A stretch of DNA of 64,000 nucleotides, taken from positions 4,652,501 through 4,716,500 of the forward strand of contig CP042279.1 in the NCBI GenBank assembly GCA_007858575.1, read 5' to 3'. Source of the stretch: Streptomyces sp. WAC08241. GTDB lineage: Bacteria; Actinomycetota; Actinomycetes; Streptomycetales; Streptomycetaceae. Below the pieces are notes generated by a model, which made no database searches, had not been told where the DNA came from, and saw nothing but the letters and a program-made list of their open reading frames with translations. A program made the translations under genes and the position numbers. Positions 47,819 through 57,305 of this stretch are shown piece after piece. How positions within the stretch are numbered: position 1 is the stretch's first letter; each line of letters opens with the position of its first letter.

Positions 47819-49205
47819 ATGAGCCGGAGCACCGCGGATTCCAGCCCTCCGTCACCCCTGCCGACCCCCAAGGAGCGGCGCAGGTTGCGCGAGGCCCTCG
47901 CCCTGAGCGAGGAGCAGGTCGCCGAGGCCATGGGCGTCACGAAAGCCACGGTCAAGGCGTGGGAGACCGGACGCTCGGCGCCCCGCGGCCGCAAGCGCGA
48001 GGCGTACGCGCGGCTGCTCGGCGCGGACGGCTCCGCCGGCCCGGCCCGCCCGGAGATGGTCACCGGCCCGGAGGCGGCCACCGGCCCGGAGGCGGCCACC
48101 GGTTCGGGAGCGGTCTCCGGGGCCGCCGGTGTCACTCCTTCGGCCCCTCCTCCCCGGTTTCCTCCCGGCCCCCGCCGGCGACCGGTCCGGGAGCGCCGCC
48201 GGGAACGCCTCGGGGAGCACCTCCGGGAGCGCGGCCGAGCGGGACGCCGAGTCGACGCGGGTCCTTCCCCCGTACCGGCCGGTGACGGTCTCCATGCCGT
48301 CCGAACGCCTGAAACCGGAGGCGCCGGAGACGGCGGAGACGGCGGAGACGGCGGAGACGGCGGAGACGGCGGAGACGGCGGAGACGGTCGAGGGCCCGGC
48401 CGTGCCGGGCCTCACCCCCGAGGAGGCGTTCGACGCGCTGTACGCGCACGCCGCCCCCGGCCTCGTCCACCAGGCCTATCTGCTCACCGGGCGCCGGGCG
48501 CTCTCCCGGGAGGCCGTCGAGCGCGCCTTCCAGCAGGCGTGGCACCGCTGGCCCGAGGTCGCGGTCGACGCGGACCCGGTGGGCTGGTGCGGGCGACGGC
48601 GTACGAGTACGCCCTCTCCCCTGGCACGGGCTGCGCCGCGCCCACAAGCACCCCGACGCCCCGCCGGCCGAGGCGGGCCGGGGAGAGCGGGAGCTGGTCT
48701 CGGCGCTGCTCGAACTGCCGCCGCCGTACCGCCGCACCGTGCTGCTCTACGACGGTCTCGGCCTCGACCTGCCGGACACGGCGGCCGAGACGGAGGCGAG
48801 CACCCCGCCGCCGCCCACCGGCTGCTGCACGCGCGCACGGTCCTCGCACGGCGGGATCCCGATCTCGCCGACCCCGAGGAGCTGCGCCGGCGGCTGAACG
48901 TGCCGGTCACGGAGGCGGCGGCGCTCCCGGAGGCCCGCGCGGTCCGGACCGGCAGCGAGCACCGGGCCCGCGCCTGGACGCGGGCGGTGGTCGGCGTGAC
49001 GGCGGCCCTCGTCGTGATGACCGGTTTCACGGCGGTGACGGCGCCGACCCGGTACATCCCGGTGAACGCCCCCGGTGAGACCGTCAACGGGGTGCCGGTG
49101 CGCGGCGGCCCCGAGAAGCTCAGGCCCGAGGACGTGGAACTCCGCGACCGCCTGCGCTCCGAGCCCAATCCGGGCCCCGAGCGCCTGGTCCCGGTGGCCG
49201 GCTGA
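47819..49205 (+). CDS. XRE helix-turn-helix / sigma-factor-like membrane protein
   Basis: The start is ATG 47819 behind GGGAGGT. The N-terminal XRE domain reads KERRRLREALALSEEQVAEA, MGVTKATVKAWETGRSAPRG. After a disordered region with an (AET) repeat comes a sigma-70-like pair: region 2 (GLTPEEAFDALYAHAAPGLV, LSREAVERAFQQAWHRWPEV) and region 4 (ELVSALLELPPPYRRTVLLY DGLGLDL). A transmembrane helix (WTRAVVGVTAALVVMTGFTA) then leads to an outside tail. Breaks near 48140, 48590, 48625 and 48810. The layout (cytoplasmic DNA-binding modules, one membrane helix) resembles membrane-tethered regulators. Its targets are unknown. Confidence 0.8.
48326..48388 (+). repeat. Seven tandem 9-base units encoding (AET)n
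   Basis: Six perfect copies of GGAGACGGC and one with a final T encode a Glu-Thr-Ala linker in the XRE/sigma-like protein. It is likely to vary in copy number. Confidence 0.9.
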
Positions 49206-49231
49206 CCGCCCGTACGGCGATCCGTCCGTCC

Positions 49232-49295
49232 CGTACGCGCGTGGGCCCGTACGCGCGTGGGCCCGTACGCGCGTGGGCCCGTACGCGCGTGGGCC
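49232..49295. repeat. Four tandem 16-base units CGTACGCGCGTGGGCC
   Basis: Perfect copies run into the sucCD terminator arm. They are non-coding and have no spacer structure, so they are not a CRISPR. Confidence 0.9.
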
Positions 49296-49332
49296 CCGCC
49301 CCGCCCGGTTTCCCGGGAGGGGCGGGGCCCAC
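49289..49332. terminator. Hairpin terminator of sucCD
   Basis: GTGGGCCCCGCCCC pairs with GGGGCGGGGCCCAC (14 bp) over a 16-base loop that itself holds CCCGG/CCGGG, 23 bases past the sucD stop. Confidence 0.85.
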
Positions 49333-49354
49333 TCGCTGTGCGGTGGCGGCGGCG

Positions 49355-50239
49355 TCAGCCCGCGAGGATCGCGCGCGCCAGCTTGGCCGTCTCGGTCGGG
49401 GTCTTGCCGACCTTGACGCCCGCGGCCTCCAGGGCCTCCTTCTTCGCCTGGGCGGTGCCGGAGGAGCCGGAGACGATGGCGCCGGCGTGGCCCATGGTCT
49501 TGCCCTCGGGCGCGGTGAAGCCCGCGACGTAGCCGACGACCGGCTTGGTGACGTTGGCCTTGATGAAGTCGGCCGCACGCTCCTCGGCGTCGCCGCCGAT
49601 CTCGCCGATCATGACGATCAGGTCGGTCTCCGGGTCGGCCTCGAAGGCCGCCAGGGCGTCGATGTGCGTGGTGCCGATGACCGGGTCGCCACCGATGCCG
49701 ACGGCGGACGAGAAGCCGATGTCACGGAGCTCGTACATCATCTGGTACGTCAGCGTGCCGGACTTCGAGACCAGGCCGATGCGGCCCGGCTTCGTGATGT
49801 CGCCCGGGATGATGCCGGCGTTGGACTGGCCCGGGGTGATGAGACCGGGGCAGTTCGGGCCGATGAGGCGGGTCTTGTTGCCCTTCTCCACGGCGTACGC
49901 GTAGAACGCGGCGGAGTCGTGGACGGCGATGCCCTCGGTGATGACGACCGCGAGGGGGATCTCGGCGTCGATGGCCTCGACGACGGCGGCCTTCGCGAAG
50001 GCCGGCGGCACGAAGAGGACCGAGACGTCGGCGCCGGTCTCCTTGATGGCCTCGGCGACGGTGCCGAAGACCGGGACCTCGGTGCCGTCGAAGTCGACCT
50101 TGGTGCCGGCCTTGCGCGGGTTCACGCCGCCGACGATGTTGGTGCCGTCACCCAGCATGAGCTTGGTGTGCTTCATGCCCGTGGCACCGGTCATGCCCTG
50201 GACGATGACCTTGCTGTCCTTGTTGAGGAAGATAGCCAT
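49355..50239 (-). CDS. sucD: Succinyl-CoA synthetase alpha subunit
   Basis: An unbroken gene of 294 residues. The CoA-binding N-terminus is MAIFLNKDSKVIVQGMTGAT; further blocks are GVNPRKAGTKVDFDGTEVPV, LIGPNCPGLITPGQSNAGII and GRIGLVSKSGTLTYQMMYEL. The phosphorylated His is in KTMGHAGAIVSGSSGTAQAK. With the beta subunit it converts succinyl-CoA to succinate with ATP or GTP formation in the citric acid cycle. It follows sucC by 21 bases, with a good site (GGGACGAGGGACACC) before ATG 50239. Confidence 0.98.
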   Translation of the reverse strand: MAIFLNKDSKVIVQGMTGATGMKHTKLMLGDGTNIVGGVNPRKAGTKVDFDGTEVPVFGTVAEAIKETGADVSVLFVPPAFAKAAVVEAIDAEIPLAVVITEGIAVHDSAAFYAYAVEKGNKTRLIGPNCPGLITPGQSNAGIIPGDITKPGRIGLVSKSGTLTYQMMYELRDIGFSSAVGIGGDPVIGTTHIDALAAFEADPETDLIVMIGEIGGDAEERAADFIKANVTKPVVGYVAGFTAPEGKTMGHAGAIVSGSSGTAQAKKEALEAAGVKVGKTPTETAKLARAILAG

Positions 50240-50260
50240 GGCTCTGGTGTCCCTCGTCCC

Positions 50261-51440
50261 TTACTTCGCAGCTGCGAGCTCGGCGGCCTTGTCGGCCGCT
50301 CCGTCCATGGTGTCCACGCGCTGCACCAGCGGGTGGTTGGCGTCCGACAGGATCTTGCGACCCAGCTCGGCGTTGTTGCCGTCGAGGCGCACGACCAGCG
50401 GCTTGGTGACCTCTTCGCCCTTGGAGGCGAGGAGCTCCAGGGCCTGGACGATGCCGTTGGCGACCTCGTCGCAGGCGGTGATGCCGCCGAAGACGTTGAC
50501 GAACACGGACTTGACGTCCGGGTCGCCCAGGATGATCTCCAGGCCGTTCGCCATGACCTCGGCGGAGCGCGCCGCCGCCGATGTCGAGGAAGTTGGCTGG
50601 CTTCACGCCGCCGTGGTCCTCACCGGCGTACGCGACGACGTCCAGGGTCGACATGACCAGGCCGGCGCCGTTGCCGATGATGCCGACCTCGCCGTCGAGC
50701 TTGACGTAGTTGAGGCCCTTGGCCTTGGCCGCGGCCTCGAGCGGGTTGGCCGCCGCCTTGTCCTCCAGGGCCTCGTGCTCGGGCTGGCGGAAGTCGGCGT
50801 TCTCGTCGAGGGAGACCTTGCCGTCGAGGGCCAGGATGCGGCCGTCCTTGGTCTTCACCAGCGGGTTGACCTCGACGAGGAGGGCGTCCTCGGCGACGAA
50901 GGTGTCCCACAGGGTGACCAGGACCTCGGCGACGCCCTCGGCGACGTCGGCCGGGAACTTCGCCTGGGCGACGATCTCGCGGGCCTTCTCCAGGGTGACG
51001 CCGTCGTTGGCGTTGACGGGGACCTTCGCGAGGGCCTCGGGGTCTTTCTCCGCGACCTCCTCGATGTCCATGCCGCCCTGCACCGAGGCCATGGCCAGGA
51101 AGGTGCGGTTGGTGCGGTCGAGGAGGTACGAGACGTAGTACTCGGCCTCGATCTCCGGGGACAGCTCGGCGATCATCACCTTGTGGACCGTGTGGCCCTT
51201 GATGTCCATCCCGAGGATGTCCGTCGCGCGGGCGACGGCCTCGTCCGGGGTGGCGGCCAGCTTGACGCCGCCGGCCTTGCCGCGGCCGCCGACCTTCACC
51301 TGCGCCTTGACGACCGACTTGCCGCCAAGACGCTCGGTGGCCTCGCGCGCCGCCTCAGGCGTGTCGATGACTTCACCGGCCAGCACCGGTACACCGTGCT
51401 TGGCGAAGAGGTCCCTCGCCTGGTACTCGAACAGGTCCAC
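50261..51440 (-). CDS. sucC: Succinyl-CoA synthetase beta subunit
   Basis: The start is GTG 51440 (DLFEYQARDLFAKHGVPVLA). The ATP-grasp domain shows SVVKAQVKVGGRGKAGGVKL, AEYYVSYLLDRTNRTFLAMA, LLVEVNPLVKTKDGRILALD and GEVGIIGNGAGLVMSTLDVV. The C-terminal ligase part shows ANFLDIGGGA then after one break near 50575 VKSVFVNVFGGITACDEVAN. It ends ADKAAELAAAK. About 392 residues. It forms the nucleotide half of succinyl-CoA synthetase with sucD. Confidence 0.97.
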
Positions 51441-51849
51441 GCGCGTCCGTCCCTTTCTGATGATCGCGGTTCGTTGTCTGCGTGGGCGTGCCGCGGAGGG
51501 CAACGTGACTGCTCTGTCACAAGGGAGGCGTACACGGTGTCCGTGGACGCGGCATGTCCGTCTCGCAGGTTATCGCCGTGTGCCGTGGGTCCCTAAATCG
51601 CAGATCACAGGAGAGCGGTGATACGGGTCACAGGACGTGCGGGCGGCGGGGGCGGCCCACGGGGGTCGTGGGGCGGCCGTCCACGGGGGTCGTGGCAGGC
51701 GGGGCCCGGGATCCCGGCCGCTCACGGCGCGCGGGGCGGCGGGGTGAGGGACGACCGGGGGCCGCTGTGACATGGAACTCAGTCGCGCTCCGGCCACCCG
51801 CGCGGGTGGTCCGCGACGACGGATTCCGCACCCCGGAGCGCCCCCGTGG
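51441..51849. other. sucC upstream region
   Basis: This 409-base gap holds no gene I can support. GTGAC-TGCTCT-GTCAC (51505-51520) is a perfect 5-bp inverted repeat about 65 bases before sucC. On the minus strand TTTAGG and GATAAC (about 51595 and 51572) are a weak promoter candidate. The part nearest the VWA gene (51640-51770) is G/C-rich with repeated CACGGGGGTCGTGG-like words. Confidence 0.4.
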
Positions 51850-53095
51850 TCAGGCGGGTATCGGCAGGGGCGCTTCTCCAGGGCGGCCGCCATGACCTCC
51901 GGGAACAGGTCGGGGGTGCAGGCGAAGGCCGGGACGCCGAGCGCGGCGAGCGCCGCCGCGTGGTCGCGGTCGTAGGCGGGGTGCCCTCGTCGGAGAGCGC
52001 GAGCAGGGCCACGAACCCCACGCCGGAGTCCCGCATCGCCGCGACCCGCTTCAGCGTCTCGCCGCGGATGCCGCCCTCGTACAGGTCGCTGATCAGGACG
52101 ACGACGGTGTCGGCGGGGCGGGTGATGCCGGCCTGGCAGTGGGCGAGGGCGCGGTTGATGTCGGTGCCGCCCCCGAGCCGGGTGCCGAAGAGGACGTCGA
52201 CCGGGTCGTCGAGCCGGTCGGTGAGGTCGACGACGGCGGTGTCGAAGACGACGAGCCGGGTGGCGATCGTCCGCAGGGAGGCGAGCACCGCGCCGAAGAC
52301 GGCGGCGTGGACGACGGAGGCGGCCATGGAGCCGGACTGGTCGACGCAGAGCACGACCTCCTTGCGCAGCCCCCGGGCGGCGCGCCCGTGCCCGACCAGC
52401 CGCTCGGGGACGACCGTGCGGTGCTCGGGCAGGTAGTTCTTGAGGTTGGCGCGGATCGTGCGGTCCCAGTCGATGTCCCGGTGGCGGGGGCGGGCGGTCC
52501 GGGCGGAGCGGTCGAGGGCGCCGGTGAGGGTGGCGCGGGTGCGGGCGGCGAGGCGCTCCTCCAGGTCGTCGACGACTTTGCGCACGACGGCGCGGGCGGT
52601 CTCCCTGGTGGTCTCGGGCATGGCCTCGCGCAGGGAGAGGAGGGTGCCGACGAGGTGCACGTCGGGCTCGACGGCCGCCAGCATCTCCGGCTCCAGGAGG
52701 AGGGCGGCGAGGCCGAGCCGGTCGATCGCGTCGCGCTGCATGACCTGGACGACGGAGGCGGGGAAGTACGTGCGGATGTCGCCGAGCCAGCGGGCGACGG
52801 AGGGCGCGGAGGAGCCGAGCCCGGCCGTACGGCTCCGTCCGGCGCCGTCGCGGTCACGGTCACGGTCACGATCGTGGCCGTGACCGTGGCCGTGTCCGTG
52901 GCCGTCCGGGTTCCGGCCGTAGAGGGCGGTGAGGGCTCCGTCCACGGCGGCGTCGGTGCCGGTGAGCGCCCGCCCGGTGCCGTCGGCGTCGCCCCCGCCG
53001 AGGACGAGCCGCCAGCGGCGCAGCCGCTCGTCGGCGGGGTCGGAGGAGGTGGGGGTGCCGGGGGTCGTAGGAGTCGTAGGAGTCGTACGGATCAT
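51850..53095 (-). CDS. VWA-domain protein of the MoxR/DUF5682 operon
   Basis: ATG 53095 overlaps the stop of DUF5682 (ATGA). The N-terminal part is helical (ADERLRRWRLVLGGGDADGT, ALTALYGRNPDGH) with a short His-Gly/Arg-Asp tract (GHGHGHGHGHDRDRDRDRDG), then RWLGDIRTYFPASVVQVMQR and LAALLLEPEMLAAVEPDVHL. The VWA domain has the MIDAS motif VVLCVDQSGSMAASVVHAAV (D-x-S-x-S), the Thr in GTRLGGGTDINRALAHCQAG and the Asp in VVVLISDLYEGG. Two breaks near the end (51985, 51865) restore LEKRPLPIPA. About 415 residues. It probably works with the AAA ATPase as the metal-dependent adaptor of a MoxR-VWA chaperone pair. Confidence 0.9.
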
Positions 53096-55432
53096 GCGGG
53101 GGCCTCCGTGCCGAGGACGAGGTGGAGGAGGGGAGGACGGCGTCCGCGCGCTCCCGGTCGGGGACGGGGCGAACCCTGGCGCGCCGGGCACGGAGGCGCT
53201 CGGGCCGCCGGCCCCGGGCCCCCGGGCGGCCAGCTCCCCGAGGGTGCGGCGCACGCCCGGCTCGTACGCCGAGAAGGTGCGGCGCAGCAGGGGCAGGACG
53301 TCGGTGAACGCCTCGGCCGGTACGGAGGTGAGCCAGGCGTCCACGAGGCTGCGGAGGCGCTCGTCGTGGACGAGGAGCAGTCCGCCGTCGGCGGCGGCAC
53401 CGGCGAAGCCGTCGATCCAGGCGGCGGCGTCGGACGGCGGGGTGCCGGGCGAGAGGGCGCGGCGCATGAGGAGGGCGGCCCCGTCGTCGGGGACCCGTCC
53501 CTCGTCGAGGAGGAGCCGGGCGGCGCGGCCCCGGAGGAGACCGGGCACCCGGTCGTGCGCGGCGATCCGGTGCAGGACGCCGGCCCAGCGCTCGCGGATC
53601 CCGGTGGCGCCGGGGAGCAGGCCGAGGGCCCGGTGGACCTCGTCGATCCGCTCGCGCAGGGGCACGGCGGCGTCGGCGGCGAGTCCGGCGCAGGCGGGCG
53701 GCAGGCCGACGCAGATCCGCTCGGCGATCCCGGCGGCGGCCTCCCCGAGGGCGGCGGCGTCGGTGCCTCGCACGTCGCCGTAGCGCAGGGAGCGGGCGAG
53801 GGCCGGGAGGGCGTGCGCGAGGTGGACGACGTCGGCGTCGAGCGCGGCCCGGTCCGCGAGCGCCCGCATGACGACGGGAAGCGCACCGGTGAGCCCGGCG
53901 AGGAGACAGTCCTCGACGAGAACGGTGACGTCGGCGAGGGTGGTGGCGTCCCGGGCGCGTGCCGTGGCCCTGGCGTGGCGGCGGCCTCGACGGTGGTGCC
54001 CCAGACGCCCGCCTCGGCGACCCGGACGTGCAGTTCGGGCTCCCAGCGCAGTCGCCAGGTCTCGCGGAAGGTGCCGGTGCCGGTGCGGCCGGCGACCGGT
54101 TCGCCCCAGGGGACGCCGAGGAGCCGCAGTCGGTGCAGCAGGCGGCTGCGGTCGCCGTCCGTCTCCTTGCGCAGGTCGAGGGCGAGTTCCCGCTCCTCCG
54201 CCTCGGGCTTGAGGCGGAGGGAGCGCTGACGGCGGCTCAGGTCCCGCTGGAGGGGGACGGCGGGGCGCCGTCCGGCACCTGCCCGAGGACGTTCCCGACG
54301 ACGAGGCGGTCCCGGACGAGGGCGAGCGGCACGTCGGAGCCGTCGCAGAGGACGGCGCGGACGGCGTCGGTGGTCTCGTCGAGGCCGGGCGCGGGCGGCC
54401 GCGCAGCGCGGCGAGGGACTCGGCGAGCCGGACGGCCTCGATGACGTGGGCGGAGGAGACGGGGCGGTCCTCGGCCCTGAGGAGGCCGGCGACTTCGGTC
54501 ATCCAGCGCTCGACGGGCCGGTCGGGGCGGTGAAGAGGTGCCGGTACCAGCCGGGGCGTCGATGCCGGCGCCGTAGCCGGAGCGGCGGGAGAGCCTGCGG
54601 TGGGTCCAGGGACCCAGGTCGCCTCGGTCCGCACCTTGGGCAGGCCCTTGAGGAGGGCCCGGTCGGCGGCGACGGTGGTGCGCAGGGCGAGGGCGGGGAC
54701 GTGCCAGGCGCCGCAGACGACGGCGACGGAGTCCCCGAACTCCTTGCGGGCCTCCCGCAGTCGGAGCCTCATGTACGCCTCGCGGACGGGATCGCGGGGT
54801 GGCCGCCGTGTCCGTACGCCTCGCGCAGGGCGCCCATGGCCTCGGCGAGGGCCCGGAACGGGGCGGCGGGGTCGCCGCCGCCGCGCAGCTCGACGACGTC
54901 CTCCCACCACCGCTCGGCGTCCTCGTACCCGGCGGCCCCGGCCAGTTCCGCGACGGGGTCGATCCGCGCCCCGTCCCCGGCGGCCTCCTCGCCGTCGTCC
55001 CAGGTGGGGTCGGCGGCGAGGGTGTGCGCGGCGGGCAGGTCGACGAACCGGACGGCGACGCCCCGGTCCAGGGCCCAGCGGATCGCGACCCATTCGGGGA
55101 GAACTCGGCCATCGGCCAGAACGCGGCCCGCCCGGGGTCGTCCACGGCGTGGGCGAGCAGGGCGACGGGCGGCCGCATGCCCGGGTCCCCCGCGAGCTCC
55201 ACCAGCGCGTCGGCCTCGGCGGGCCCCTCGATCAGCACTGCGGCGGGCCGCTCCGCGTCGAGGACGGCCCGCACGCCCCGCGCGGACCCGGGCCCGTGGT
55301 GCCGCACCCCGAGCATCAGGGGCCCGCCGGGACCCGTGCGCGGGGCGCGGGCTCCCCCGGGACCACGGCGGCAGGCGGGACGGCGGGCGGGGTCGTGGCG
55401 GAGGACGGGGTCGTGGCGGAGGACGGCGTCAC
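53092..55432 (-). CDS. DUF5682-family protein
   Basis: The start GTG 55432 overlaps the AAA stop (GTGA). After a Pro/Thr-rich N-terminus (TPSSATTPSSATTPPAV) the conserved part begins GGPLMLGVRHHGPGSARGVR and AVLIEGPAEADALVELAG. Later come SVAVVCGAWHVPALALRTT, TEATWVPWTHRRLSRRSGYG and a long helical region (ALDLRKETDGDRSRLLHRLR, DATTLADVTVLVEDCLLAGL, SLRYGDVRGTDAAALGEAAA). The HHGPGS, EGP and GAWH blocks recall TraB/EreA/ChaN-like proteins; that comparison is tentative. Breaks near 55335, 55095, 54795, 54555, 54400, 54250, 53985 and 53140. About 780 residues. It sits between the AAA and VWA genes and is probably their client or effector. Confidence 0.85.
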
Positions 55433-56584
55433 GCGCTCACCTCGCGGCAGGCGCGGTAGAAGTCCTTCCAGCCGTCCCGCTCCCGGACGACCGTCTCCAG
55501 GTACTCCTGCCAGACGACCCGGTCGGCGGCCGGGTCGCGGACGACGGCGCCGAGGACGCCGGCGGCGACGTCGGCGGGGCGCAGGACGCCGTCGCCGAAG
55601 TGGGCGGCGAGGGCGAGGCCGCCCGTGACGACGGAGATGGCCTCGGCGGTGGAGAGCGTCCCCGAGGGGGACTTGACCTTCGTGCGTCCGTCGGCGGTGA
55701 CCCCGTCCCGCAGTTCGCGGAAGACGGTGACGACCCGGCGGATCTCGGCCGCCCCGTCCGGCGGGACCGGCAGCTCCAGGAGCGCCCGAGCTGCTCGACG
55801 CGCCGGGCGACGATGTCGACCTCGTCCTCGGGGGTGGCGGGCAGCGGCAGCACGACCGTGTTGAAGCGGCGGCGCAGCGCGCCGGAGAGCTCGTTGACGC
55901 CCCGGTCGCGGTCGTTGGCCGTGGCGACGAGGTTGAAGCCGGGGACGGCCTGCACCTCCTCCCCCAGCTCGGGCACGGGCAGGGTCTTCTCGGACAGGAT
56001 CGTGATGAGGGTGTCCTGCACGTCGGCGGGGATGCGGGTGAGTTCCTCGACGCGGACCGTCGCGCCCCGGGACATGGCCCGCATGACGGGGCTCGGCACG
56101 AGCGCCTCCCGGTCGGGGCCGTGGGCGAGGAGCCGGGCGTAGTTCCAGCCGTACCGGACCGCCTCCTCGGGGGCGCCGGCGGTGCCCTGGACGAGGAGGG
56201 TCGAGTCGCCGCTGACGGCGGCGGCGAGGTGCTCGGAGACCCAGGTCTTGGCGGTGCCGGGGACGCCGAGGAGGAGCAGCGCCCGGTCGGTGGCGAGGGT
56301 GGTGACGGCGACTTCCACGATGCGGCGCGGACCGACGTACTTGGGCGTGATCACGGTCCCGTCGGGGAGCGTGCCGCCGAGGAGGTAGGTGGCGACGGCC
56401 CGGGGCGAGAGGCGCCAGCGGGCGGGCCGCGGCCGGTCGTCGGCCGCGGCGAGCGCCGCGAGTTCGGCGGCGAAGGCGTGCTCGGCGTGCGGCCGCAGGA
56501 CCTTGGTGGAAGCCTGTGGCCGGCCCGGCGCGGTGTCCGTCTCGGCACCGTCACCGGGCTTCGCGATGGTTTCGGCACGGGCAT
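55429..56584 (-). CDS. MoxR-type AAA ATPase
   Basis: The likely start is ATG 56584 behind GGAGGGGGATCC; a frame break in the first 25 codons leads to LRPHAEHAFAAELAALAAAD and RWRLSPRAVATYLLGGTLPD. AAA motifs: Walker A LLLLGVPGTAKTWVSEHLAA, Walker B VRVEELTRIPADVQDTLITI, sensor 1 FNLVATANDRDRGVNELSGA and the arginine finger LRRRFNTVVLP. After a break near 55790 follow VFRELRDGVTADGRTKVKSP and SGTLSTAEAISVVTGGLALA. The end is YRACREVSA. About 380 residues. First gene of a three-gene coupled operon under a damage-type promoter. MoxR ATPases remodel proteins together with VWA partners. Confidence 0.92.
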
Positions 56585-56622
56585 GGATCCCCCTCCAGAT
56601 CGTTCGACCTGCTGTGTGATCC

Positions 56623-56645
56623 ACCGTGCACCATGCCACTGACAA
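56623..56645 (-). promoter_or_regulatory. DNA-damage-type (RecA-NDp/PafBC) promoter motif of the AAA operon
   Basis: Minus strand: TTGTCAGTGG (56645-56636), seven bases, CACGGT (56628-56623), then a 38-base leader with a ribosome site to ATG 56584. The spacing is identical to the sites at 27467 and 57276. Confidence 0.72.
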
Positions 56646-56709
56646 TCCGATGTCACCGCTGGTCAGGGGCGGTTGGAGGGGCTGACGCGCCCTCCGGTCC
56701 CGGCGGGGG

Positions 56710-57149
56710 TCAGCCGACGACCGGGGAGACGGCGACGCAGCCGCCCGCCATCGCCTGCCCGGCCTTGGCCTCCTTGATGACCTTGCCGTTGTAGGTGATC
56801 TTGCAGGTGAGGTCGGAGGGTCGAGCGAGACGGGCATGACGGCCGGCGGCATGATGCCCTTCAGCGTCACCGTCTTCTTCCACGGGGTGGCGGGCTTCTT
56901 CTCCGACTCGATCTTCGGCTCCATCGCGGTGCCGCCGCCGGCGTGGAAGTCGATGGACTCGACCGCGCTGCCGCTGACCTCGTACGTGACCTCGTAGGTC
57001 TCGTTCACGGACTTGTCGACCTGGTCGACGGCCTTCTCCGCGGCCTCCGAACAGGCACCGAGCCCGAGGGCGAGGCCGGTGACGGCCAGGACCGAGACGG
57101 CGGTGCGGACGGTACGGGTGGTACGAGCGGTACGGGTGGTGCGCTTCAT
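56710..57149 (-). CDS. MmpS-like lipoprotein
   Basis: The start is ATG 57149. A basic N-terminus (Arg/Thr repeats) and signal helix (AVSVLAVTGLALGLGACSEA, lipobox LGAC with Cys about 33) precede a beta-rich domain: DKSVNETYEVTYEVSGSAVE, SIDFHAGGGTAMEPKIESEK, TPWKKTVTLKGIMPPAVMPV. After one break near 56820 it continues DLTCKITYNGKVIKEAKAGQ, AMAGGCVAVSPVVG. The two Cys (TC, GGC) could pair outside the cell. This is the Streptomyces form of MmpS accessory proteins. No MmpL transporter is adjacent. It sits alone between the two halves of the AAA/SWIM locus with its own start. Confidence 0.85.
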
Positions 57150-57275
57150 GGGAGTCCCCTGGGCGTGTCCGGATGCGGGGGCCGGGCGCGGCTCCCGCAC
57201 GAAGAATCGTAAAGGAAGGGTAAAGCCGCCTTCCCGTTCCCCTTCCCTCCTCCGCGAACTCCCGGTCCGGGGGCG

Positions 57276-57298
57276 TTGTCAGTGGCGCCCTCTACCGT
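57276..57298 (+). promoter_or_regulatory. DNA-damage-type (RecA-NDp/PafBC) promoter motif of the SWIM/DUF5691 operon
   Basis: TTGTCAGTGG (57276-57285), seven bases, TACCGT (57293-57298), then seven bases to ATG 57306. It matches TTGTCRGTG-N8-TANNNT exactly and gives a leaderless message. Confidence 0.8.
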
Positions 57299-57305
57299 CG
57301 TGGAC

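Noticed and set aside
49232..49295. Regular repeat considered as a CRISPR array
   Set aside because: The units are directly adjacent with no unique spacers and no cas genes are in the window.
51505..51520. GTGAC-N6-GTCAC before sucC as a CRP-type site
   Set aside because: The spacing does not match the Streptomyces Crp consensus GTG-N6-GNCAC, so I list it only as an inverted repeat.
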